64,000 nucleotides of DNA from Zerene cesonia (lineage: Eukaryota; Arthropoda; Insecta; Lepidoptera; Pieridae): contig NC_052130.1 in the NCBI RefSeq assembly GCF_012273895.1, positions 4,588,001 through 4,652,000 on the forward strand, given 5' to 3'. Shown one piece after another: positions 1 to 11,358 of the stretch. How positions within the stretch are numbered: position 1 is the stretch's first letter; each line of letters begins with the position of its first letter. Made by a program: the position numbers and the translations under genes. Below the pieces are notes generated by a model. That model saw nothing but the letters and a program-made list of their open reading frames with translations. It made no database searches and was not told the origin of the DNA.

Positions 1-529
1 ATTTTTTTATAAATGTATTTAAGAAATACTTTAGTAGATTGTTAGAATTTTTTCCTAAGGGTAAATCGGGAGCCTTTTACTAAGACTTCGTTGTCCGTGT
101 GCTATCTGTCCGTTCGTCCGTTTGTCACCAGGCTGCGTCTCATGAACCGTGATAGTTTAGAAATTTTCAGTGATAATTTATTTCTATTGGCGCTATAAGA
201 AATAAAATAATTTAAGCAACGGTTGGCACGGTCATAAATTGGATGGTTGACCAATTTTTTGCAGCTGCTCTTTTAGTTTATTTGTAAGGAACCAATACAG
301 TAGCGAGTCTGATCTAATATGAAATAAAATTAATTGGTCTACTGCGAATCTTAATCTCTACATAGTACTAGTACTAGATACGAGATAGTGAAGTGTATTA
401 TAATGCAGTCTATAGTTTAAATACCAAGTGTACCTCCTCCCAATAGGGCAGTTATTTAGATCCCGTACTTAGAAGACCTACACTGCAGGACTGTATGTCT
501 AAAATGTAACCATAGACAGGCTGCGGCTG

Positions 530-640
530 TTGTCACAACACAATAAAACTCTCAAAACAGCCCCTGTGTGTTAGATCTGTGTCCCCATGTAAGCTTTATA
601 AAAGACCGGGTATCCGAGTATTATGGAATTGAGAAACATA
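530..640 (+). mobile_element. Diverged copy of the repeat found at 50232-50340
   Basis: Shares a 'cctctgtgtgttggatctgt' type segment followed by aaaagaccggg, cgagtattatgga and gagaaacata, in the same order as the sequence right of the third gap. Only a 3' fragment remains, without a TAA array. Confidence 0.6.
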
Positions 641-649
641 AATTGCATC

Positions 650-745
650 TGGGAACCACACCCCCACAGAAGACCGACGTGAAATAGCATGCTTCTGTGT
701 TTCGTATTCGGTTGTTACGGTGGTGATAGTTTAGCATCAAGCGAA
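650..745 (-). mobile_element. Repeat family A, fragment with internal deletion
   Basis: Reverse copy with cacacccccacagaagaccg and gtgaaatagcatgcttctgt joined to a degraded end (tagcatcaagcgaatcat), so most of the middle is missing. Confidence 0.6.
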
Positions 746-2265
746 TCATAAAACATAATACAGGAGTACTTCATAATATAAACATAATGCATAATACATA
801 GAACAAGCAGTATGGTAATTTCTGTTACTACGAGTTCTCCCAATGTATTTGCATATGTATCTTCATGTGTTGCAAGAATACAAACAAAATATTTGACAAT
901 GCGAAGATTGATACCACGTACATATTTGTAATAGTCAACAAGGAATAGACTAAAAATGCATCGGTTTTCTCCTATATGAATCCTCCCTATATGAATTTAA
1001 ACGCTTCCCATACATATCAAAAACATTATGTAATATAATGACGTGTATAAACACAGAAAAACATCGAAGCATATGCTTTTGGTCAGTCAACTGCCACTAG
1101 GAGAGACTTGAATTATTTGCAATGCCAATGCAACCCTAATCCATGAACATTACCTATATTCATGCACAATATATTAATGACTCATTTTTTAAATTGTGAG
1201 TTCTTGTCGAACTTAAAAGACGCCTGCAGCGGGAATAAGTATGGGATGATGATGATGAGATCTGGTATAGACGGTATTCATTCATTTTTTGTGCTCCGAT
1301 AAAAAAACAACCGAAGAAACTATTAAATATGTGCTAAAAACAGCACAAATTACGAGTCTTAATAAGTGGATAACAGAGGATTAGTGACTGCTTTATGTTA
1401 GTAATGTTACAACCAAGCAGCCATTATAACGTTATTCGAAGCTTGCCGTCTCTCAGTTCTAACCTCCGCCCTTAAAACCATGTCAATGATTGTAAAAAAA
1501 ACACTCTCTCTGCTTTATTTACGTTCGTTCCACATGTTAATTTCGTATATTATTAGTTGAGAAATCTCGCATACCGCGGCACGTGTTACAAAACCGGTTT
1601 ACGATTATGGCTTTCTACAGTTGGTTTCGCGTTTTAACCAATTTCATCTTGGTGGTCAATGATGCTGAGCTTCGGTTCACCTGTATTCAATTTACGAAAC
1701 ATTTGTGGCTCTAATTCAATGACACGGTGGATGGATCACGTGTTTAGAAGGCTGGCCCGTAGCCGATGTGTCGCACCTTTTTATACTTTCTTTATATTTT
1801 GAGTTATGAGCGTTATATGTACAATTTAAATATATTCGAAGGGCTAAGTTCGCTCGTAAGGCATCTAGATAATAATTCATACTAGAGGTATCGAGTTAGC
1901 ATCACAAAGCAGGGAACAATTAATGATATTGTAATTATTATTTGGTCTAAATAATATGTTTATTTTATGTCTTCAAAAATCACATGCGAAAGTAACTTCT
2001 GTTTGTTTGTTTTCCCACGCCTAAATAAGCCGGTTTGGATGAAACGGTACAAATTGCTGGATAGGTTTTATCCCTAAAATCAAATCGGACCGGAAACTAT
2101 TGAGGGAAAGCTCCGGGACTGTATATCTTTTCCTATTACCACACAGGCAAAGTCGCAGGTTTTCAAAACTATTTTAATAATAAACGTCAAACGTTAAAGA
2201 CGCCAGACGTCTTATATTGCGTCTTATATTGATGATAAGCTTTGCATTTGTGTTTTATAAGTATA

Positions 2266-2454
2266 TCCTACTTAAAATTACAAATGCGAATGTTTATAAG
2301 GATGTGTGTATGTTTGTTACTCTTTCACGCAAAAACTACTGAACCGATTGCAATGAAATTTGGTATATAGGTGGCTGGACAACTGGAATAACACATAGGC
2401 AACTTTTTATCCCGATATTCATACGGAATACAGACTTACGCGGGACGCAGCTAG
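2266..2454 (+). mobile_element. Helitron-like repeat, family 1
   Basis: Starts TCCTACTT and ends GCAGCTAG, with A before and T after, as expected for Helitron insertion between A and T. Internal landmarks shared by the family: aaggatgtgtg, tttcacgcaaaaactact, atgaaatttggta and tatcccgatattc. The 3' hairpin region is shortened here. Confidence 0.8.
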
Positions 2455-3235
2455 TTCAGCATATTTATATATCCTCATATTTATTGTGAATAATACGTTA
2501 CCTTCTTATACACAACAAAAAAAAAGAAATGGAAATAATTAAATATCTGCAAGTACTATAATTTCCTATGTAATTAGGCGATAGCAACTCATATGACATG
2601 CTTTTTTCAAATATTTCAGCTGTATTCAACATCAATAAGCTATGAATAACAATGTCATATGACATTTTGCGACAGCACGCGCAGTTTACTTTGAAATGTT
2701 CAAGCTCATAAACCCGGCACGTATGCCATATACTAACAACTCATTCTACTCTTCAAATCTAGTTCATTCTTGCTACTCTTACTTTCAAAAAGCACATGAA
2801 ATATGAATTATTGTGTCATAAAACTCGCTCCTCGAGTATCTACTATAGTTTACTCCATTAAATGTGAAAGTTGAAATTTATAAGTGGTGTAATCAAATGA
2901 TCGGTGTTGAATTACATTTTCCCTTTATCTTTGTGATGTGATTTCATTTTTCTCTTTATTTTGCGGCTTTTATATCTTGCTTTTCTGCCATGCCGTATTA
3001 TTGGGATGCAATAATAACAATATCTGTTGTAATTCTAAGCACAGAAGCCCAATCCATTGTTAAAACTACTAACAATTAAAATAAATATTCCTGTTTCAAA
3101 CTCCTTAATTCATATTAGCGGGCTTGTTACAAAAGAAATACATTAAAGGTTAATACTCTAACATGTTTTACGTCACACAAAAATCAATTGAATAATAATT
3201 AAGTATGTAACTAATCTGTTTCTTCATAAGAATTT

Positions 3236-3422
3236 AGCCGGAGGCCCGTTTCCTTTCCTTGCACGTCCCCGTCCATTCCTTTTTTCCAGTCGTCAATTAT
3301 TTCCTTCTCCCTTTCCCCTTAAAAGGGAGTAGGGATTCGCAGAGGCACTACCTCTGCCAATGTTGTGATAGCTAACCATCAGGCGAATCACCAGCACAGT
3401 TGCCGCTTATGACATAAAAAAA
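3236..3422 (-). mobile_element. Repeat family A, partial
   Basis: Reverse copy: gccggaggcccgtttccttt, attccttttttccagtcgtc, gaggcactacctctgccaat, aaccatcaggcgaatcacca and a gacataaaaaaa end. Confidence 0.75.
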
Positions 3423-5886
3423 ATCAATGACATTCTCTTAATTCTTTAATTAGATCAGGTATGGTTGTATTTAATTTTAATTAGATAATAAATAAAATTA
3501 AATACAATCACTATGATGATCAATGCTTTCTTGTTTCCAAGTGTCTAAATCTCAAGAGATCTATCGCATACAATCAAAATTCTTGCTTTCTATACGATTG
3601 TTTATTTTATACGGCTAAACGAGTTTTAAAATACAGAAAAATCATAACAATGAATCAATAACAACTATCTTAGCTATGTCATGTTTGAATTTCTATTGTT
3701 ATACAATAGCTGAGCTAAAAATAGAGAACTTTCCCATGGGATAGATAACCTTGTGTGAAAGTGTATTGTAATATAGTATTATGCAATTGGTTAACACTAT
3801 TATTACTCAATAAGCAACGCATTATGTTATTATAATAGACTGCGATTTCGAGGTAGTGCGACAAAACAAACTGTTAATTTAAAAATATTTACTCATTTTA
3901 TTCAATGTGGCAGTCGAGCACGTTTCGGTACGAACAGGACCGCAGTTTGCACCAGGGAAGGTCACACCCATATAGAAGATCAGAAAACTGTTTCAAACGT
4001 TGACTGGTGAGCTGGACACCGAGCCTATGACTGGGTTACCCTTCCCAGTGATTCCTTTATTCCGCAGACAGGCAGTGATATTCGCTTTCCAACAGGCGAC
4101 ACACCAGTTCAGAAAAATATTACTGTTCTTCAAATAAATACAAAATAACTATGATAGAATTTCATACACAACCTATGCTAGACTGTTTTTAAAACTAAGA
4201 ACTGTATACAGCCAACAGACCGCAAAACTCGAAAGTAAACAGAATGCAAAGGTCAATGCAAAACTGCCTCTGAGAATATAAATTGTTACACAATTGAATA
4301 CATTGCGTATAATCCTCGGGTCATTCACATTAAACCTTCTAGTTCAAGTTTCTTTCAAAATAATAGCAATGTATGAATTATGTAGTCAATTTTATTCACA
4401 TTGTTATATCATAGGGAAATACATATCAAGGTTCCTTATTTGGTACAGCTTAGTACAAAGCTTATTGAGTTTATAGTGCATTATGAACGTAATTAATAAT
4501 TCAAATAATTATTTGCATCGGTAGGACTAGACTGATGGATATAGGAATAACGTTTTCGATTATAGTATATAATTACGTATATTATGTACCTAATAAGGCA
4601 ATTTCTCTCTTTTCTTTTCCCAACTAAACTTGGGGTCTCCTAACCCCTTATCCCAATCCCGAGATTTCCTATACTCCAGATACCAGAACTCTACTAAAAT
4701 AATTCAGTTACTAATAATATGGGATGGCAAATGAGATGGAGTTACTTCATTCTATAAATCTTTTATAAACAATATGATTCTTCGTCAAAATGAGTATATC
4801 CCTAGAGTAGAGTTTCACTGATAAAAAGAAAAAAAATGTATTAGGTACTATTAGTCATTTTCACAAATGATTATACAGATTGAAGGTCCTCATATACTTT
4901 AAGGAGTATTATCTCTCTTAGAACATTTCATTATTCATATTATGAAAAGTGATAATATTCTCCTCAGCTTTAAAAAGCTCAAACTTTTTTAATTCCACGC
5001 CATCTAGTGGAGAGACATTGAAATACGTAGGTTTCACAATTGACTGCAAAGGTTGTATCAGTGCCAAGTTCACTACCGTTACGTGCCGCTAGCGCAAGAC
5101 GGCCGTGGCTGTTGTCATGGCAACATTTTACGATTATGCAAGAACAGTTTGTGATTGGAAAAATAAGGTTCTAATAATATCAGCTTGATGCGAAAACATT
5201 TTTGAAACATACGACTTATCATATCCTACTTTTAATACAACTATTTAATGCTAATAATATGAGGATATTTATGAATTTTTTGTTAAAACACTTTTTGTCT
5301 CAATTTGCATAGACTCTGTTACGATAAGCTATGAACTTTAGGGCAATTTATATTTTTAAATATAAAAGTTTTATGAAAATAGAGTGTCGCGATAAACTAA
5401 ATCGAAAATAAATTTGTCAGCACTAGACCAAATTCAAACGCGACCACATGGCAGGCACCAGCTTCTAAATAAAAGAGAATTATAAAAATATGTTCACTGT
5501 TCATGTAATACGAACGTCGGATTATGACATGAATTTCTGTTCTGGATTTATGCGTATTAAACCTAACATATAATAAAACGTATATGATATTTATTGAACG
5601 TTATTTGTTATTTCCTTCATAATTCGTACATAATATCAACATATATTTAGAAGTGCCTATTAAATATAAATAGCACTGCTTTTGTTGGCCTTGAATTCGA
5701 GTTTATAGAAAGGAGAAAGCTCTCATCTGCGATTGCGCAAGGCGTTATTGCTCTGGTAACTTATTAGGCGCTTGAATATCTGTATCACAAAATATTTTAT
5801 TATTTCTTGTTGTACCAAAGTTACTTAGTAAAATGCAGAGAAAGTCACAAAAAATTGCATAAAAGACGGTCTTATCGTATACGATC

Positions 5887-5943
5887 GATGATCCTTGTCC
5901 GTCAGAGATCGTCGTATACGATCTCTGACAGACAAGGATCATC
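5887..5943. repeat. 25-nt-arm inverted repeat (hairpin)
   Basis: The arm at 5887-5911 (gatgatccttgtc..gtcagagatcg) pairs with 5919-5943 with one mismatch and a 7-base loop. It could be a foldback transposon remnant or a cruciform. No coding link seen. Confidence 0.9.
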
Positions 5944-6183
5944 AGACAAGACAAGATCTCTGCCCTAAGGTGCAGGTGATGAAAACAATTCGGTATAAAC
6001 CTTGATTCAAATTAGAGCTTTATTGCAATTTCATATGTATTTGCCTTTTCCACAAATCATTACACAATTTTTAATTCAAATATTAAAATTTATTACACAT
6101 TCATAATGATTCATTTAAGCATCCTATTATATACAACCTATTTTATATTAAAGGCTAGCAAAGCATCTGTAATACAAAAAGTA

Positions 6184-6255
6184 CGGGCGGTGGTGACCAC
6201 TTAACATCAGGTGGCCCACCTGCTCCTGCGTTTGTCTGCTTATTCATAAAACAAT
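6184..6255 (+). repeat. LINE-3'-end-like fragment
   Basis: The segment gggcggtggtgaccacttaa followed by catcaggtggcccacctgct and cgtttgtctgcttattcata resembles a common lepidopteran LINE 3' end, from memory. Only a short piece is present. Confidence 0.4.
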
Positions 6256-6690
6256 AAAGTCCAACACGCAGTTTTAACGATATATCTTGTATGTATCAGG
6301 TAACTGGAATGTAAAGACATCAGTTGCTTTTGTGTTGGGTGTCTCTCTTCTTCTGAAGCTCGCATTTCAGTTAAAGCCGAATATACTCATGATGCTTTTT
6401 TTATTAATTACTTTTATATAAAAACACCGCCACACTCACTCTATTTCGAGGTGGTGCGGAGAGCTATCCCACAAAAACGCGTATTAAGTAGCAATTGTTT
6501 GGCACTTTTGTACTCTCTTATGTCCACAGCTACAATACTAATAAGTAATGAATTATTAAACGACTTGAAAAAGAAATACCCTGAAAAGAACTGCTTTAAG
6601 ACGCCTAAAATATTTTATTTATTTATTTATTTATATTCTGTTTTTGATCGCTCATTTTCCTGCTTGTCCTATCCATCCTATCTTATCCTA

Positions 6691-6867
6691 TCCTACTAAT
6701 ATTATAAATGCGAAAGTTTGTAAGGATGTGTGTGTGTTTCTTACTTTTTCACGCAAAAACTACTGAACCAATTGCCATAAAATTTGGTACATAGATCGCT
6801 GGACTTTTTATCCCGATATTCTTACGGGATACGGACTTACGCGGGTGAAACCGCGGGGTGCAGCTAG
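6691..6867 (+). mobile_element. Helitron-like repeat, family 1
   Basis: Starts TCCTACTAATATTATAAATG and ends GGTGCAGCTAG with the GCGGGTGAAACCGC hairpin. The target bases are A before and T after. It lacks the middle segment with ataggcaac, so it is an internally deleted copy. Confidence 0.85.
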
Positions 6868-7169
6868 TAGATCATAAAGCTGTGTACATTCACAAAGATA
6901 AATATTTTGCGATTCATCTATCTGGACAATTCGGTACCATGTTGATATGTAATTTAACAATTTAAAGTTGAATGGTTGTCTAAAAACTGATTAAAGTTTT
7001 TCAATGAATACGTTTTTATTATATATTTTTTTTGCGTGTAGCATGTTTCGGGATATTAATTGAAAATTACTGTGTTAACAACATTGATATTAAATATTAT
7101 TAGCTTCACGTCCCGTCTCCGCTCGGGGAGTCATTTACCGTTATTGAAATAACAACAAACATAAACTGT

Positions 7170-7171
<2 letters not shown>

Positions 7172-7214
<43 letters not shown>
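7172..7214. repeat. (TA)n microsatellite
   Basis: An uninterrupted run of alternating T and A of about 43 bases. Confidence 0.95.
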
Positions 7215-7217
<3 letters not shown>

Positions 7218-7606
7218 GACAAATTATAGCTTGTGACAGGACCGTGCGCGTAAGATGCTCATACGAAATTAAAAAATACGTCATCCATTGACTGATATTT
7301 TCAAGCGACTTCAAAACAAAGTTTATCAGAACTTTCGACTGGGTGAACCGATTTTGATAATAACTTTTTTGTGTGTAAGGCTAGTATACCTTTAACATTT
7401 AAATAGTTCTAACAATTTGAAGGCGTTTCAGGTTTTTGTTAAAAATTGTAATATTTAATGGAAAAAATATTCAATAGCACTTTTATATTGAAATGATGTC
7501 AGGTGAACGTAAATTCTGTTAAGGAAAAAAATGTTTTTAATTTTGTTAATTATTAAGCACATAATAGGGAGAATAATAAAAAAATAAATATTTTTAAATA
7601 ATGCAG

Positions 7607-7612
7607 TTTATT
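7607..7612 (-). terminator. Candidate polyadenylation signal of W1 (AATAAA)
   Basis: First minus-strand AATAAA found downstream of the W1 stop, about 510 bases away. The sequence between is very AT-rich and has no coding features. Confidence 0.3.
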
Positions 7613-8119
7613 TCTGACTATTGAAAGACAAACAAACAATAAATAGTCCACATTCATATCTCGTGATACACGATACTGTGTTGCTAAAACAATCATAAAA
7701 ACAAACAAAAAGAGATCAAGACAAGGTATATACATAGATATTTACATTCATATATATAAAAATACATAAAAATATTACGTAAGAAATCAAATAGTAATTA
7801 GTTACGTTCAATAGATAAATATATAAAATATAAAAATAAAATATTATACATACTTCATATATAATACGATACGATATATAAAACATATAACGATAAATAT
7901 AAATAATAAAAATAATTAATGTTTAAACATTATAAAAAAAACATACTAAATAAATACATAAAACAAATAGATAATGTATAAAAAAATATCACAAATACGA
8001 TTCAAGAAACAACGAAAAAAATGCGGCAAGAGAAACAAACGAGAAACATAATGGAATTGCAATCACACGCATACAAATAAATTACCACTCACACGTCTTA
8101 ACTCAAACTATTTGGTAAA

Positions 8120-10917
8120 TTACTGCTGATAGGCGGAATAGGCCAGGTTATTGGCCTCGGTCCGGGATCGGGACCAGCCTTGCTCCCATCCACCGTGGGA
8201 AACCTGGGGGTGTTCCTCATGAGCTACCCATGTGTGCTCTTCCTGAGCGTGTTTCTTAGCAATGAGGGCTTTGACAATGGCAATGACCTTAGCAATGAAT
8301 GCGATCTTGGCGAGGACAGCCAACTTGAAGAGGGATGCAGCAATGACCACCAAGGCTAGGACAACCAGAGCGACGGCCTTCACTTTAGCCAAGATAGCTA
8401 GAGGGATGAGGAGCTTCAGTTTCTTCTTCAACTGCTTCTTTTTCTTGCCGCGACCTTCTTCAGCTGTTGACAAACGGATATTTAATAATCAATCAATAGA
8501 CTACAAAATTGATCAGGCAATATATAAGACGAGTATAAACTGTTCATTATTTCATTCTAATTTTGTCAGAAAGAAGTCAGAACTTGGATATGAGATGAGA
8601 ATGAATCATTTAAATTTCTACACACGTTATTCCTCTTTATATTTTTGGTAATACCGCTTTACTGCATGTATCATTGTATCTTAGTTGAATGTTTTAGATA
8701 GCTGTAAAGATGATTTCCAAATGCGATTTTTTATAGAATTTAATTGCCACGACCATATCGTGTAAAATTCAATCTTTAAGATATGGTCGTAGCAATATAG
8801 TTAAAAAATTCACATTAAATTTTTTCTTATACAGTTTATAACACTGGTAAGATTAGGGAGGAGATAAATCTGTAATAGCTACAAACGATCTTGTGTGTGA
8901 TCTTAATCGTAATTAACCCGACGCATGGCACATATTCGCGTGAGAAGTAAAAATTATAAGAATGGTGAAATTAGAAGACTCACTAACACACATATGAACA
9001 ATGTCAGTAATTAATGACAAGGAGTATGTCAAAGCTTTCATATTACTTTGTGTGCTAGTGAAACGTGACTTTACGTATCGATAGTCGATAAAGCTACGAA
9101 TAACGCATAATATAATGTGTGCAGCGTCATAAATCATCAATGAAATCTATTTGTTGTAGGACAGCACTAAGAATTACACTTATTTTTTTCTAATATACAT
9201 GATAAGATAGTATTATTTTTCAATAGAAGAAATAAATAATTAGTGTCCTTTATCTTTTGAATACTTCGATCATTTATTCCTTATATTTAAATCAATCATA
9301 GTCAATATCCAAATATTACAATCGAATCGAATTTTCAATTAAAAAACAAAAAATCATACGACACCTCTCGTATTTTAACCGTTTGGTCAGTACAACAATT
9401 AGTGAAGTTTGATATAAAAACTGGTGAAATTTTTAAATCCAAAAACCAGTCTCGTTGACACACTTTTTGTCCCCATGTCGTATTTCACTCTTACGCAATC
9501 ACACAACGGGATATTTATCACCATTTCTCTTATTAATATTTGACCCTTGATATCGATTCATCGGAAACTTTTTACTTTTTAAACTATTTTAATGCCTCAA
9601 TACTATCATATTGTTAATGATATTAGTATGTAGTACCAATGGGCCAAGTAAAATAAAAGGATAGATAGACAGATCGGGGTTTTGCCCGCATAGATCCGTA
9701 TCCGTTGTACTTACGGAATATAATTTTTTTTTTTTTTGAGTATTAAACTATCTCTGTACAAAATTTCATCAAAATAAGTTTAGTGGTTTAGGCGTGAGGG
9801 AGAGATATCTAGGCTGAGTCACTATTTCATGAATAACAGCATGTTTGAAGGGATACATTTCTACGTCTTAGCCTTGATTTGATTAGTATAGCGATTACCA
9901 ATATGACAATTAACTTCTGGGCTTTAATAGATTATACATTATTTTACAGTCCAAGTAACCAATATCATTTTTCAATATATTACATACAAATGTTCAATAA
10001 ACCTTTTATTACAGCGAAAAGAGACTATTTGTCTAGTTATATAGTAGTTATCTTACATATTAAGCGAGATAAAATCAGAACATACCATCAATAGACCTAG
10101 ATTCATCTTCTTCATCGTCACTTCCAGCAAAGCTGACCTCCAAGTCACTCTTCTGCAGCAAGTCGGTAGTGCTCTCCCAAAGTCTTTCAGTCACCTGTTT
10201 GTTCCTGATCTCAGGTTCAGTAGACAATGCTTCTAAGCTCCTGGACTCACGTGGACCATTGTTATAAATTGTAAGACCATCAATGATGTTCAATTTGCGA
10301 ACTGTACCTAACCTCTCGGCTGCTTTCAATGCGTGTTCCTGAAAATAAATTATGCTATCAAGATTTATGGTTTAAGATTTCATAATGTCCATTGGTCTAT
10401 TTGAAATATTTGAAATTACTGTTGAACTGATAGTTTAATTTCTCATGCAATTGAAATATAAATTTTATTTTAACAAGTCTTATTTCTAAAAAAAATAAAT
10501 AATTAATTCATTGTTGAAGATTGATATATGTGATTCAAAATGATTTATTCCATGCTCTAAATGCATGCAAAATCCAAAAGTACTGATTTACTGTCATCCG
10601 GCTACAACTTGATATAAAAGTGATCTGAATTAGTCCATTACGATTTTCAGTACAGGTGCAATGCACGAGTGTATCAAAACATATAAATTAAAATCTCGAA
10701 TTAAATTGATTGCGATCGCTTTGTCATGCACTATAATATCACAATGCACTTTTATCCATGTAAACACAATCACTATTACCTTCAGGCACAAGTTCAAATC
10801 ACTGCTCATACAATTCACAAAATTGCCAACAACCAAACGCATAACCGAATCCTCCTGAGCTATAGGCCCAGAATACACGGTCGCCACCACACTGAGCAAT
10901 ATCAAAATGGTCTTCAT
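8120..10917 (-). CDS. Osi: Osiris family (DUF1676) protein W1, three exons
   Basis: Exons are 10780-10917, 10086-10338 and 8120-8463 (138, 253 and 344 nt). Junctions are GT..AG with phases 0 and 1, giving 244 residues. Seen: a signal peptide at about 1-16, a C-x3-D-x3-C motif ending LCLK at the first junction, an acidic stretch (DDEEDE) late in exon 2, the basic patch GRGKKKKQLKKK at about 134-145, about 45 hydrophobic residues, and a C-terminal LAYSAYQQ. Known of the family: Osiris proteins are insect-specific, enter the secretory pathway and are tied to apical cuticle formation. An upstream in-frame Met at 11037 was rejected because it would bury the signal peptide and lies above the proposed transcription start. 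W1 is the most diverged of W1-W4: the GS-RSAR-YE segment is degraded to GPRESRSLEAL and the usual AQ before LAY is NN. Family is confident; the exact orthologue is unknown. Confidence 0.9.
8743..8796. repeat. 16-nt-arm inverted repeat in intron 2 of W1
   Basis: attgccacgaccatat at 8743-8758 pairs with atatggtcgtagcaat at 8781-8796, with one mismatch and a 22-base loop. Confidence 0.85.
9640..9815 (+). repeat. Dispersed repeat with 'gacagatcggggttt' and 'aaaatttcatcaaaat' landmarks
   Basis: Similar in order and wording to 32935-33170 (gatagacagatcagggg, caaatttcattaaaatcggt) and weakly to 59050-59230. Located in intron 2 of W1. A long T run at about 9726-9738 interrupts it. Confidence 0.5.
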
Positions 10918-10962
10918 TTTACTTTTATTTTTAAGGGTCCACGTCCTTAAGCGAAACGAAAT

Positions 10963-11001
10963 CGACTGTGTGAACCGCTTGATTGGTAACAGTTTTTTAT
11001 C
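10963..11001 (-). promoter_or_regulatory. Candidate core promoter of W1
   Basis: A GATAAAAAA TATA-like box on the minus strand at about 10993-11001 lies about 33 bases upstream of a CACAGTC initiator-like site (A+1 near 10967). This gives a 5' UTR of about 50 bases and supports the start codon at 10917. Confidence 0.35.
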
Positions 11002-11259
11002 TAAATTGTCCCCACTTCTCTGTTTCGACATTAACATTTTAAAGTAATTGATGCCATATGAAGCCTGAGAAGACGTTATGCCGTAGTGAATGACATAGTT
11101 ATTTCCATATAATTTAAAACTTTACTACTATGCCTTTTTCTTTGATAAGTTCAAACATGAATGGAACAAGATTTGTATATATTTTTTTTTTTGTGTTGAA
11201 AGATTGTAGTGTGTGTAGTGTAGACACATGAATAAAAAAATCAAATAAATTCATTATAA

Positions 11260-11265
11260 TTTATT
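11260..11265 (-). terminator. Candidate polyadenylation signal of W2 (AATAAA)
   Basis: A minus-strand AATAAA 94 bases downstream of the W2 stop codon. It is the first such hexamer after the gene and would give a short 3' UTR that ends before the W1 promoter. Confidence 0.45.
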
Positions 11266-11358
11266 GTAATAAATAAATAATTTAATTTGAGGTACTTCGT
11301 CAAGACAACCATTCAATCATAAATACATTCACACACACATTCACACATAACTATTCAT

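Larger units (their letters stand above)
1..8119. other. Gene-free region downstream of W1
   Basis: AT-rich. Holds fragments of repeat family A, two family 1 Helitron-like copies, a hairpin, a (TA)n run and a GC-richer patch at about 3905-4110 that may be an old family A copy. About 7600-8119 is probably the 3' UTR and flank of W1. No coding region could be supported; the short open frames lack codon bias or known domains. Confidence 0.6.

Noticed and set aside
3905..4110. GC-richer patch considered as an exon
   Set aside because: No open frame of useful length; the wording (gagcacgtttcggtacgaac) looks like an old copy of repeat family A.
6610..6640. TTTA repeats as a possible regulatory tract
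   Set aside because: A short simple repeat of common type in AT-rich DNA with no gene nearby.
8262..8651. Plus-strand frame of 129 codons opposite W1 exon 3
   Set aside because: It is a shadow of the biased codons of the basic and hydrophobic Osiris exon. The same kind of shadow appears opposite the last exons of W2, W3, W4 and W5.
10630..11037. A 135-residue single-exon protein starting at 11037
   Set aside because: It merges the W1 5' flank, exon 1 and intron 1. The signal peptide starts at 10917, and a donor site follows LCLK.
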